A stretch of DNA of 64,000 bases, taken from assembly GCF_030936135.1 (NCBI RefSeq), contig NW_026777121.1, positions 682,001 to 746,000 of the forward strand, in the 5' to 3' direction. This DNA is from Gavia stellata (taxonomy: Eukaryota; Chordata; Aves; Gaviiformes; Gaviidae). Positions 24,389 through 36,904 of the stretch are shown here, piece after piece (position 1 is the first letter of the stretch; every line of letters starts with the position of its first letter). The notes under the pieces are model-generated. The model did not search any database. It saw nothing but the letters and a program-made list of their open reading frames with translations, and was not told the origin of the DNA. Both the position numbers and the translations under genes were made by a program.

Positions 24389-24636
24389 TGTTGTCCCAGC
24401 AGTTGGGTTCTTTACCCGGTGTGCAAGAGGCCGATACACACACAGAGTCGAGTTTATTTCATGTTTGCGCAGAGATGGGTGCTAGGTGGTAACTCCACAA
24501 GGCTAGCACCCCTCGGTAAACACACGGTTCAGCATTTCTACGTTCCGAGCAACAGTTACCAGTATTTTTTACAGTTGAGCTTAGTTGCCCTCGTTCCCAT
24601 TGCCTCTTAGGTGCCTCGTCTTCACTTGAAGTCACA
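24389..24636 (-). repeat. Short 248-bp LTR, family LTR-D, left copy
   Basis: On the minus strand it begins TGTGACTTCAAG right after a purine tract (AAAAAGAGAGGATCC) and ends GGGACAACA, giving TGT...ACA termini, with AATAAA about 60 bp before the end. The env frame upstream runs into it and stops inside it near 24459. It lacks a downstream partner LTR here. Confidence 0.65.
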
Positions 24637-25278
24637 GGATCCTCTCTTTTTCCTGCGCATATCCTGTGAGGAAGGGGCTTTTTTCTTTCCTGAGTTGTGG
24701 TTATCATTAGCGGTGAGGATCGTGACATTACAGCCCGAACGATTATACTCTCGATACATCCCAAAACGATCCAAACTACTACAATCAGTATTAGAAACAC
24801 AATCAGAGTTTGAACTAAGCTCTGTAACCAACCTATTAAGGAGAACCCCATCCCGTGAAGTATTTTATTTAACCATCTCACTTTCCCTACTGTTCCTCAT
24901 TAAAGCAATTGGTAAAGCATCCACCCATGGAAGTCGAGTTTCTCGGCATAATTTTGAGATGTGCCTTTTAAGAGTCTGGCTCATTTTATTCTTTCCTTTC
25001 CCACTAGGCTGTGGCCTCCATGGGGTATGTAAATCCCATTAAAATTGGAGAAATTTTGACACTCCCTGGACCACCTCTGAAACAAAATGAGGCCCATTGT
25101 AAGAAGATAGCGCTTCAGGAATCCCAAATCTAGGGATTATTTCCTTTAATAGAATGCTTTAACAAGCTCTCTAGCCCGATTGGTGTGGCAAGGGAAAGCA
25201 TTGGGCCATTCTGAAAATGTATCTACTAACACTAGTAGCTATTTCTATTGTCTATATTTTGGTAACTCAGAGAAATCT
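24637..25278 (-). pseudogene. ERV remnant: integrase core fused to env anchor, left copy
   Basis: On the minus strand, 25278 to about 24900 encodes broken integrase text (DFSELP, DTFSEWPNAFPC, TPWRPQPSGK, ALPIALMRN) with stops and frame shifts; the expected SSDRGPH Asp has changed to SSYNGPH in this family. It then passes into an envelope C-terminus with a long hydrophobic membrane segment (LVQTLIVFLILIVVVWIVL) and the LTR-D. All env surface sequence is deleted. The 5' break at 25278 joins directly to acrosin intron 4. Confidence 0.7.
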
Positions 25279-25286
25279 AGTGCTGA

Positions 25287-25649
<363 letters not shown>

Positions 25650-25735
25650 GCAGCATGCTGAGAAGGATCCAGTGCAGGCTGCAGCATAGCAGCACTGGAT
25701 CCTTCTCCGGCAATGGCTGCTCATCCAAAGGCAGC

Positions 25736-26535
<800 letters not shown>

Positions 26536-27929
26536 CCGCCATTTCCTTGGCAGTGCTGAAGGGCTGAAGCTGACTCAGTTCTTCCAATAAAATTGCCAAT
26601 TTTCACAGCTAACCGTGCTTCAGTCCGATTCAGTCTCCCGGGCAAGGCAAGGACTTCCACGCCCGGCGCCTGCAAAACGAGGCCGCAGGCAGTCAAGTAG
26701 GGCACAAAGGGAAAGAGCCACTCAAAAGGGCTGAAACCGGGCCTGGTCAGAGAGGAGGGTGCTCAGAGCCAGCGTGAGATGGAGAAGACTGGCACACTGT
26801 GGCTAGAACGAGGATAGGGAAAAAATGATGGGACATGCAGACAACTTTGGGGGTGTGCATTAAGGCACACAAGCTGCCGACTAGGGCCTGGCGTAAGCCT
26901 TAGCTCACTGAACGGCCTGTGCGAAACTCCTGAGCATGACAAGAGAAATTGCTGACCGTAGCGAACAGACTGAGCAGCTGACAGGAGTTACAGTGCCATG
27001 AGGAAGAGCCAGATTTCACGGGTAGTTGAGGGGGATTGATGGGAGAGGTGGCCCCACTTCACAGATAATTGAAGGGAGAGTTGGGCTCATTTTGGGGAGA
27101 GCAATCTGGCAGGGCCAGCAGTACCCAGGAAACCCCATCAGTAATGCCGTGGAAGTCCAAGGTGACCTAGCTAAGAGCACCTGCAACACCAAATCCGTTC
27201 ACAGATGTAGCAAACCTGGGAGCAAGGGGGGAAAAAGAAGCAAGGGGCTAGGTCCCTTGTTTGGGAGGAGACAAGGGCAGAGAAAGAGGCGTTGAGGAAG
27301 ATGAGGGGGATGTATAAGCACGGAAAATGGCGGGAAGGGGGTGGGGGTGGGGAATCAAGGAGCTAGGCGCACATAAGCCAACTTGTTTGCTTCTTTGACT
27401 CAGCCCAGCGCCTAATCCCCACAGTCCGCCCTACCTTCTTTCTGAGAGCGCTCCCAAATCCTTTTCTGTGTGGCCTCACTCTGTACCCAGTGGGGGGGTG
27501 GGGGGTGGGTCCAGGGGCCTGGCTGCTAGCAATGGCAGAAGGGAACTCTGGTCACAGGGACCCAGCGGTTGGAGACACCAAGTGTCTAGGGCCAGCTACT
27601 GGTGGGAGCACTGGCTGCGCGGGCAAGTTGCTCTTGAGCTTGAAGCTGGACTAGTTCATGAGCAAGAGGAGATACAGAGCTGGAAAGACCCAAGGTCTGT
27701 GCCAACCACTGGGTAAGTAGTTCGACATCCAGCCACAGATTTTAGTTGAACTTGCTTCCCGTGCTAATCTTTGAGGCACCCATGAACATGCTGTGCTTGC
27801 GAATCTAGGGAGGGGGGTGGATGGGGGGTTGTGTGTGCGCGTGCATGCATGCGCGTGCTGCCTTGGGCATAGCAATGATGAAATGAGAGAGTTTTAGATT
27901 CACGAGAAGGAAGGAGGGGGGTGAGCGCA
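26536..27929 (+). repeat. Acrosin-like 3' flank segment, copy 1
   Basis: Matches 44480-45780 with moderate divergence, and 49303-50600 inverted. It holds the poly(A) signal, then non-coding DNA; the frames are inconsistent between copies. Homology ends near 27805, then a GT/GC-rich run leads into the CR1 element. Confidence 0.75.
26586..26591 (+). terminator. Acrosin-like polyadenylation signal (A' copy)
   Basis: AATAAA about 93 bp after the stop codon, in a context (TTGCCAATTTTCACAG) shared with the signal near 44558. Confidence 0.6.
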
Positions 27930-30113
27930 ACTGCTACCTTGGACTGCCAGCAGGCTGGCTTTCGCCTCTTTAGGAACCTGATGGACAGAGTCCCTTGGGA
28001 GGCAGTCCTGAGAGGCAAAGTAGTCCAGGAAGGCTGGACACTCTTCAAGCAGGAAGTCTTAAAGGTGCAGGAGCAGGCCGGCCCCATGTGCTGGAAGACG
28101 AGCCGGCAGGCAAGAAGACCAGCCTGAACTCAACAGAGAGCTTTGGATGGAACTCGGGGGGAAAAAAGAGAGTTTATGATCTTTGGAAAAAGGGGCAGGC
28201 AACTCAGGAGGACTACAAGGATGTCGTGAGGTTTTGCAGGGAGAAAATTAGAAGGGCCAAAGCCCAACTAGACCTTAACCTGGCGACTGCCATAAAAGAC
28301 AACCAACAATGTTTCTCTAAATACATTAGCAACAAAAGGAGGGCTAAGGAGACTCTTCACGCTTAACCGGACGCGGGGGGAAACATAGTGACAAAGGATG
28401 AGGAAAAGGCTGAGGTACTTCATGCCACCTTTGCCTCAGTCTTTAACAGTAAGAGCAGTTGTTCTCCGGCTACCCAGCCCCCTGAGCCGGAAGATAGGGG
28501 CGGGGAGCAGAATGAAGCCCCCACAATCCAGGGAGAAATGGTTGGCAACCTGCTACACCGCTATAGACACCCACAAGTTTATGCGACACGATGGGATCCA
28601 CCCACGGGCAGTGAGGGAGCTGGCGGAAGCGCTCACCAAGCCACTTTCCGTCATCTACCAGCAGTCCGGGCTAACCGGGGAGGGGAGGTCCCAGTGGACT
28701 GCAGGTTAGCAAATGTGATGCCCGTCTTCAAGAAGGGCCGGCCAGACGATCCGGGGAACTGCATGCCTCTCAGCCTGACCTCGGTGTCGGGGAAGATTAT
28801 GGAGCAGATCATCTTGAGTGCCATCGCACAGCATGTACAGGACAACCAGCCCATCAGGCCCAGTCAGCGTGGCTTTATGAAAGGCAGGTCCTGCCTGACT
28901 AACCTGATCTCCTTCTGTGACAAAGTGACCCGCTTAGCGGACGAGGGAAAGCCTGTGGATATAGTCTACCTAGACTTTAGTAAAGCCTTTGACACCGTTT
29001 CCCACAGCATTCTTCTGGAGAAACTGACTGCTCACGGCTCGGACGGGCTTCCTCTTTGCTGGGTGAAAAACTGGCTGGATGGCCAGGCCCAAAGGGTTGT
29101 GGTGAATTGGCGGCCGGTCACAAGTGGCGTTCCCCAGGTCTCGGTACTTGGGCCGGTCTTGTTTAATATCTTTATCAAGGACCTAGACGAGAGGATCGAG
29201 TACACCCTCAGCAAGTTTGCAGACGACACCAAGTTGGGCGGCTGTGTTGATCTGCTTGAGGGTAGGAAGGCTCTTCAGAGGGATCTGGACAGGCTGGACA
29301 GGGTGGATGGGCTGAGGTCAGTTGTATGAGGTTCAACAAGGCCAAGTGCCGAGTCCTACACTTGGGTCACAACAACCCCATGCAATGCTACAGGCTTGGG
29401 AATGAGTGGCTGGAAAGCAGCCCGTCGGAGAATGACCTGGAGGTGTTGATGGACGGCCAGCTGAATAGGAGCCAGCAGTGTGCCCAGGTGGCCAAGAAGG
29501 CCAATGGCACCCTGGCTTGTAGCAGAAACAGTGGGGCCAGCAGGACTAGGGAAGTGATTGTACCGTTGTACTCGGCACTGGTGAGGCCGCACCACGAATG
29601 CTGTGTTCAGTTTTGGGCCCCTCACTACAAGAAAGACATGGAGGTGCAGGAGCGTGCCCAGAGAAGGGCAAGGAAGCTGGTGAGGGGTCTGGAGCACAAG
29701 TCTTGTGAGGAGCGACTGAGAGAGCTGGGGTTGTTCAACCTGGAGAAGAGGAGGCTCAGGGGAGACCTTATCGCTCTCTACAACTAACTGAAAGGAGGGT
29801 GTAGAGAGGTGGCTGCCAGTCTCTTCTCCCAGCTGACAAGTGATAGGACAAGAGGAAATGGCTGCAAGTTGCACCAGGGGAGTTTTAGATCAGATATTGG
29901 AAAAACTCCTTCTCTGAAAGGGTTCTCAGACATTGGAACAGGCTGCCCAGGGAGGTGGTTGGATCACCATCCCTGGAGGTACTTGAAAGAAAGACACGTG
30001 GATGAGGCACTTAGGGACATGGTTTAGTGATGGACTTAGCAGGGTTAGGTTTACGGTTGGACTTGATGATCTTGAAGGTCTTTTCCAACCTAAACCATTC
30101 TATGATTCTATGA
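27930..30113 (+). mobile_element. CR1 LINE, 5'-truncated, defective ORF2
   Basis: CR1 is the main avian non-LTR retrotransposon; ORF2 encodes endonuclease plus reverse transcriptase. Here the endonuclease is missing and the element starts in the linker before RT. RT blocks are clear: [32 protein letters not shown] (catalytic Asp pair) and [12 protein letters not shown]. Frame shifts near 28370-28700 and 29320 and a stop at 29785 break the frame. The 3' end shows the CR1 hallmark TTGGACTTGATGATC followed by ATTCTATG-type octamer repeats at about 30098-30113. Confidence 0.93.
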
Positions 30114-32970
30114 AAAGAAGGATGGCAAAGTATAGTCCGGTTAGGTGACACGTTCTTATTCCTCTCTTAGACCCAGACACAGATGCTAGGCTAGCAGGGT
30201 ATATGACAAACAGTTAAAGTAAAATCTGAAAAATACAGATTTTAAAAAGTGTTGAACTGAAAAGATGAACCCAACAGAAAACCAAACCGAAAAACCAAAG
30301 CCACACTCCCCAAACCACAGCAATGGCACAGGATGGAGGTGTTCCCCCTGCATACAGAGAAATCTAAGACTCGTCTCAGAACAATGTATGAAATATTCTT
30401 ATAATCGGGCAATACAGGAAGTTCCTTCCAAGAATGGGGAAGACAGTCTAAGCTCTCTGTTGCTATGGTATTGGCAGAGTCAAATCACACCAAGCCAAGT
30501 GATATCAAAAAGAAACAAACAAAAAAAATCAAAAAACTAAACCACCACATGAAAAGCAAAAGACATCCCAAACACCCCAGTTTTCCATTTTCTCCTCAGT
30601 GCACTTATAGTAAACATCTCACGAATCAAAGAAAGTTAGCAAAATAATGCTCTTCATCTAGTACAGAACGTTTCTTTAATTTTTTTAACAGTATATGAAG
30701 ATGTCCAGGATTTAAAAGCAATAGTTTTATAACTACACAGTGCCTAAAGAGCAGAGTAATTAGAAAACTCACTTTCTAGAGTAATTTCTACACTGCAATG
30801 CTGAGAACCAAATTTTTTAGCAGTGCCGTAAGAGAAAATTTAGAAAATGTATTTAAAGTATTTAAAGGAACCAGCAGACAAAAATACAAAGAGACTCTAT
30901 CTTCCATTTTTTATCACCCTCCTAAAAATTAACAAGTTACGCATTGTAAGGCAGTTAAACAAAGCAATCAGAACGAGTGCATAATACTGAGACCCTTCTG
31001 TAAAAATGATTCAACGAAACACTAATATGGGTTAAATACTTTCAATATTGCACATACTAAGAATTCCTTCCTACATTACAGAAATACACCTATAAACTAA
31101 TCCTTATGTTGAATAGCTTTTACACAGATGAAATCACCAGTACACCAACAGGACAAAGCATGAGCTTTGAAAAAGGAAAAGACAAAACTAACACTGACAT
31201 AAGATCTTGCAGTGTAGTATATTTCTTCTGAATCGTCCAAAAAATTGCTACTATCGGGCTGTTCATTAGATAGACATCAGGAAACTCAAGTTATTTACAT
31301 TGTGACTGAAAACCAGGTAGAGATAAAGGGAAAGTTTCTTGCTAAAAAAAGAGTTGGTAGTTGAAACTCAAACCATGTTAAGCCAGTTCTGGGGATGGAG
31401 GTAAAACACAGCTGAGGGTACGGTCACATTACCAAACACTACCGAATCACACCAAAATAATGAATTACTGTTCATCACCTGAGCTCTGGTAATGAGTGAC
31501 AAACTGCCTCAGTAAGAGGCAAGTATGTACCAGTTCCACATCTCAGTGCACCACCACCAATAACTCCTCATGCTGCAGTGGTCCAGTCCCTTGGCTTATA
31601 AACATAAAATTCAAGCATGCTTTAGTGAGACAGAAGCAAAAAGGTCAGAAGAACTGCTTTAATGAAAAGGGATCCACACTGTTATTGCTGGACAAAGAGA
31701 CAGGCATCTCTTACTCCCGCTTGCATTTGAAAGACTTCCTTTCCCAGAGGGTGTAGGTTGTTACAAACTTCTCCCTCAGCCTGCTTTGTGTTAAGGCTCT
31801 TCGCTAGAGCATCTGGTCTTTGAATAGGTCTCTAGTTTGCATTTGACATGCCACTTCGAGTTGTCCATTGGTTCTATATCCAATGACAAAGAATAGTTTT
31901 GCTTTGGTCTCTAGACCCAACATCGTCATTTTCAAAATCATAGTTCTGTTTTATCGGGAAAGGACAGATCAGGACTGCATGCTCCATTCTGATAGGAGCA
32001 GTGGGCCAGTTCATTTCCCTCTTCAGAAAGACCCAAACAAGCAATCATGGATCTTCCTTACAGACAGGGAGATGAGGCAAGTTCTTTGGACAGGTTTCAA
32101 ATGCGCAAACTCCAGCAGGACTAGACAATACTAAGAGATTTCCTTATCAGCAGAATTCATCTGGATCGTTCAAGCCCCTTCTGGGAGCAGCAAGGGCTTC
32201 TGACATTCCCAAGTGCAAAGGTCCCGATTGCTAACGCACAAGGTAGGAAAAAGGCTTTATTCCCTCCCTTCCAACACCACCTGCCAAACAAGTGCTCTCA
32301 AAAGCTGTGCTTTAGTCCCTGCAGAAAATCTCTCTCCCCAGTTCAGCAACTCAGGTTCCTAAGGCGCAATGAAATCACGTCTCTGCCCCATGAAGTTGTC
32401 CACTGACTGGTTTGGATAGTCAGTAACTGATACAGCAAGAAAGAAATGGAAAAAGGATTTTTAAAACTTCAGCTTCTCCATTATCACATTTTTGCAATTA
32501 CGATTCTGTGTCTGTATAAATAAATAAAATTCTGAAGGAGCAAAGCATTATCATTTGTACTATACGATTCTACCAATCGTATTTTCTTTAGAATCGAGAC
32601 AATGCAACAGGGAAGCAAAGCCAGGACACCTTGGAATCAGTTCAAAAATAATTTTGAGTTAACTGGTAAGTTTATGGTAAAACACTGACTTCATTACCAT
32701 ATTTAATAAACACTTGTCTAAGCAGGGCTCCTAAATGGTGCTGTTAGGCAGTTATGTCAAGGTCTAAATAACATAACTGCAACAATTGCCCAAGTCCTAC
32801 ATGGGATTTGGTAAGCTCTCCTCCTCTGTCTCGAACAAGCACTAGGAACTGCAGGCTACCTGTGCAGCCAGTTGCTGAGGAAGAGCAAGATCACGTACAA
32901 CCTCATACACCCAGAGCGGGCTGGCCCACTACCAAAGGACAAGGCACCAGGAAGGAAATTTTAGTACAAC
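30114..32970. other. AT-rich unassigned DNA
   Basis: No repeat family, tRNA, or coding block recognised on either strand over nearly 3 kb. Short frames only (for example 31496-31756 and 31868-32134). It looks like single-copy intergenic or intron DNA and appears unique within the window. Confidence 0.55.
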
Positions 32971-33520
32971 TGTTACGGAAAATTGTAACGAAGAAAACTC
33001 TCCAAACCAAACAATAGTTTAGAAAGCCGCCATTGGTTTATTGCGGTGCCGGGTGCATGGGATTTCTCCTCCTAACATGCACACCGGGTTAAAATCATGA
33101 CAGGTATTTAAAACAATTAACAGAGTTAGTTACGCCTACTGGTTCGACCCCTTAATTAACTATTGGTTAATACTTTTGGTACTTCATCTTAAAGTTATAG
33201 TTCTCTTTTAATTCACCACGCATGCTCAGAGAGTAGGGGGCTTAATTGGGTTGGGGGCTTTTCTAGCCAGGAGGTGTGTTCCTTAGCATTATAATGAGAT
33301 TATAATGAGACAGGTTAACTCTAGGGCACTATTTTGGCAGTCCATTCTATTTTTCTAAGATTTGTCCTTGTGTTAATCCTTACTGATAGTTAGTAGAGAG
33401 TTAGTGAAGAGAGTCTTTATCTTTAATATGTCTAAGTGCCAAGTGCATTTGTTATGAACTATCTTCTTTACATTCTTCTTACTTGTTTTTAACACTTGTT
33501 TTTCAAGATGTTCTGTAACA
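32971..33520 (-). repeat. 3' LTR of provirus, family LTR-A
   Basis: Plus-strand edges are TGTTACGG at 32971 and CTGTAACA at 33520, an inverted TGTTAC/GTAACA pair. A textbook polypurine tract (complement of TTCCCCCCTT, 33521-33530) abuts it. It has duplicated ATTATAATGAGA-type blocks near 33289-33312 (probable TATA region). 550 bp. Confidence 0.92.
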
Positions 33521-34018
33521 TTCCCCCCTTTGAGACTTATGGATATATACAATATATATATTTTATAATTTCCATAAGTCTCAATCTTTCTTGCGTGTAT
33601 TTCACCAACTAAACAGAAGGTGATTAACCTTGTCACACATTCTCAAATCTATCCCGTCCTCTTACAACCTGGAAAAAGAAATAGAATATAAAATATTTCA
33701 ATTCTAACCTGATTATGCACGCAATAATACTATTAATCCTGTAATACTATCAATAGTATTAATAATAATAATTTCTAAGAGCCTTATTGAAGCAATTCTA
33801 TGGAAAAATCAGTCATCTTATGCATAGTCGATACCAAATCTTCTCAGTGGTTTAGATATTAGTTCAGTCTGAAGTTCTGGTCTTATCATTATATCAGTTC
33901 AGTGATGCAGTTAGGGTCAGTATTGCTCGTATATGATCACGGTTTAGGTTTGGCAACTTGGGTTTCTTTTCTTAATTCTTTGGTATCAAGCCCCCCTTTT
34001 GAAGTAGTTAGATTTTTA
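33521..34018 (-). other. Provirus env 3' region and polypurine tract
   Basis: Non-coding, AT-rich segment between env and the 3' LTR. A second purine run lies near 33990-34000 on the minus strand. The segment is also found, interrupted by a solo LTR, at 46828-48184. Confidence 0.65.
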
Positions 34019-34985
34019 CTACTTCCATAGGTTTCTTTCAATGGTTCTCTTAGTACAGCTTATGCAGATTCCTATAAGAATCACAATCACATATATTACT
34101 TTCTCTAACAATGTAGCTAACCATCCTCTTAGAGACCACCTGCCTAATTCTTGGAGAATTTTGTTAAACCAATTATTTTCAGCTGCCTCTTTTATCGCTC
34201 TACTGTCTTCTGCTACTTTTCTCATTTTGTCTAATTGTTATTGCAGGTTTTCAGTGATATTTGGGATGTGGATACAGCAGTGTTCTTTGTCTAACGTAAG
34301 ATAGCCACACACTCCTTGTTCTTTGACTAATAGCAAGTCTAAGGCCAGTCTATTTTGTAATGTCATTTTAGTGTTAGCTTGGATTTGTTTGTGGCTAATC
34401 TGGAATCCTTTCTGAGTGGCTCTCGATAAGGCTTCCACCTGCCAAGTTAGATTTTCTATTCCTATTCGATTTCTAAAGCCTTTAGCCCTGGTAATAGGAA
34501 ACTTTGGAGTCCCCACTCAAATTGTACTGCTGTGGAAAGCTCTGTCCAAATATCGGGGTCCTTTTCTGTCTACATTTATTGTCTTTGTCTAAATAATAAG
34601 AGACATTGGCCTGCTTAAAGGCTCCTGTGATGTTGTCATATTCCTCTAGTAAAGATAAATTTACCGGTATAGTGCCCCATGGGATGGGCTGACTGGCCGA
34701 GTGAAGGATCGGGATACATGCTGTAACACTAGTAAGATTATGCATTTTGCCAAACCCTTGTATCAAAGTTAGAATGAGGTTTTTCATCCAAATCTGTATT
34801 GACCTCTTCATCTAGAGCGACCTCTGCATTTCCCGACATCGCTGCAAGAGATATAACCCACAACTTCATGATTCCCGAGTTAATTTTAAATGTAAAGGTC
34901 CCTCTTGTTTGACAGTCCATTGTGGTGACGTGCATGGTACATCCTGCTGTGATGTATCCATGGAATGACTCCTTCAAGCTTGACA
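34019..34985 (-). pseudogene. Provirus env, internally deleted
   Basis: Reading the minus strand, a probable signal peptide (MKLWVISLAAMSG) near 34870 overlaps the end of integrase, as usual for gammaretroviruses. Most of the surface subunit is missing. The transmembrane subunit follows: NRLALDLLLVKEQGVCG (heptad/immunosuppressive-type region), then a Cys cluster, then a tryptophan-rich segment and a hydrophobic anchor (VIYVIVILIGICIS). The Cys spacing here is C-X9-CC rather than the usual C-X6-CC. The total is under half the length of a normal env, in at least three frames. Confidence 0.75.
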
Positions 34986-35884
34986 GTAGTATAGGTGGTG
35001 AGTAAAATCTGGAGAGGACCTTTCCACTTCTCTTTCAACGGCTTGTCTGACCATGTCCTCAGATACACCCAGTCTCCGGGTTGGTATTGATGCACAGGCA
35101 CGTCCAGGGATAGTGGTGCGCTCACAGTGACATACCTGTGGAGAGAGAACAGAACCCTTCCCAGAGAGATAACATATTCTCTCAGGTAATGTTTTCCTAC
35201 GATTTCAGGATTGACTCCTGTTTCTGTCACCTGACAAGGTTTACTGTATATGATCTCAAAAGGACTAACCTTTTCTTTGGTTCTAGGCTGGATGTGTATC
35301 CATAGCAAAGCTAAGGGAAAAGCATCCAGCCACTTCATCTGAGCCTCCTGGCAAATTTTACTTATCTGTCTCTTTAGGCTTTGATTCATTCTTTCTACTT
35401 TTCCACTTGATTGAGGTCTCCATGGGCTATGGAGATCCCATTTTATCCCTAACGCTTTAGCTAAACTTTGAACAGCTTCTGCTATCAAGTGTGGGCCCCT
35501 ATCCGAAGATAGTCCTAGGGGTACCCCAAATCTTGGCATTATTTCCTTAAGTAACACTTTTGCTACTTCTTTTGCCTTGTTGGTGCGACAAGGGAAAGCT
35601 TCTGGCCAGCCTGAAAAAGTTTCTAACATTACTAAAAGATACCGGTATCCATTTTGCTGTGGTAATTCGGAAAAGTCTGTTTGCCAATAGTCTCCTGGAC
35701 TGTTTCCTCTCTTGGTCACCCCTGGTAAAGGTCTTTGGGGTAAGTGAGGATTGTTCTTGAGGCATAATTCACATTTCTTCACCATGCTTTTGACTATTCC
35801 AGTCATTTGTACACTTAGCACTTGTCTTTTTAATGCTTCAACCGTTGTTTCAATTCCCCAATGAGTTTCTTGGTGTTTCTTTCA
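34886..35884 (-). pseudogene. Provirus integrase
   Basis: Integrase joins proviral DNA to the host chromosome. The minus-strand frame is open for about 330 codons. The order is: HHCC zinc finger (HQETH near the CR1 junction; CELC), the DDE core (QTDFSELP, SSDRGPHL, GKVERMN) and a C-terminal SH3-like part (GDWVYLRTW, KGPLQILL). All three catalytic acidic residues and the zinc ligands are visible. The frame is cut off upstream by a CR1 fragment at 35885, so no pol product can form. Confidence 0.85.
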
Positions 35885-36220
35885 GGACAAGAGGACATGG
35901 CCTCAAGTTGCGCCAGGGGAGATACAGACTGGATATTAGGAAAAATTTCTTTACTGAGAGAGTGGTATCACAATGGAATAGACTGCCCAGGGAGGTAGTG
36001 GAGTCACCCTCCCTGGAGGTATTCAAGGAGCGTGTGGACATGGCATTGTGGGACGTGGCTTGATGGCCATGGTGTTGTGTGGTGTGGGTGGGGTTTTTTT
36101 GTGTGGTGTGGTTTTTGTGGTGGTGGGGTGTTTTTGTTTTTGTTTTGTTTTGTTTTGTAATGGTTGGACTTGATGATCTTACAGGTCTTTTCCAACCTTA
36201 GTGATTCTGTGATTCTGATT
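35885..36220 (+). mobile_element. CR1 3' fragment inserted in provirus pol
   Basis: Forward CR1 text (GGACAAGAGG...CTGCCCAGGGAGGTAGTGG) with a T/G-rich expansion near 36080-36160, ending TTGGACTTGATGATC and GATTCTGTGATTCTG, the CR1 3' terminus. It splits RNase H from integrase, on the strand opposite to the provirus, so it inserted after the provirus. Confidence 0.9.
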
Positions 36221-36904
36221 CTTATTAGCCAATTCACGCATGATTTCCTGTGTAACTATTACTTGGTGCGAATGAGTCACCCACCATCCTTCTTGATTTT
36301 TGTTTGCTTTCACTAGGTTAGCCAATTGATTGTCTTCTGGTGTATATTGCAGACTCTTGGGTCCCAGCCTCTGAACTTTTTCTGGCAAAACTAGCAATAT
36401 TTGCCCTTCAGCTGCTTCTCTCGCAGCTCTATCTGCCATGCGATTCCCTATATGCATTGGGCTATTTCCAGTTTGATGTGCCTTGCAATGCATAATTGCC
36501 ACTAATCAGGGTAGATAAATTGCCTGTAGTAATTGTTGGATTGTTGGCCCGTATTTGATAGGGGATCCTTGAGACGTTAAGAGTCCCCTTTCTTTCCAAA
36601 TGGCTCCGTGAGCACGAACCACTCCAAAGGCAAATTTTGAATCTGTCCATATATTAACAATTTTACCTTTTGAAAGTTCTAGTGCTCTCAGCAGGACTAT
36701 AAGCTCTGCTTTCTGGGCCAAAATGTTGGATGGCAGAGCTTTGGCCTCAATTACTTCCTTACCAGTTACCACTCTGTAACCTGTTTTTCGTGTTCTGTTT
36801 CGCATAAAGCTGCTACCATCTACGAACAGGTCCCAGTCCGCATTTTCTATTGGCACGTCTTTCAGGTCTGCTCTGCTGGAGTACATCTGTTCTACAGTTT
36901 GCAA
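36221..36904 (-). pseudogene. Provirus RNase H
   Basis: RNase H removes RNA from RNA-DNA hybrids during reverse transcription. Catalytic residues are visible in order: DLFVDGSS (Asp), QKAELIVL (Glu), WTDSKFAF (Asp), then HCKAHQ and NRMADRAA (last Asp). A stop near 36506 and a frame change break the domain. The downstream end is interrupted by the CR1 fragment. Confidence 0.82.

Noticed and set aside
23963-24610. 215-codon frame as one protein
   Set aside because: Beyond the donor at 24199 it reads antisense through LTR-D; only the first ~80 codons lie between splice-like edges.
29356-29874. 172-codon minus-strand frame
   Set aside because: Antisense of CR1 ORF2, whose RT motifs are clear on the plus strand.
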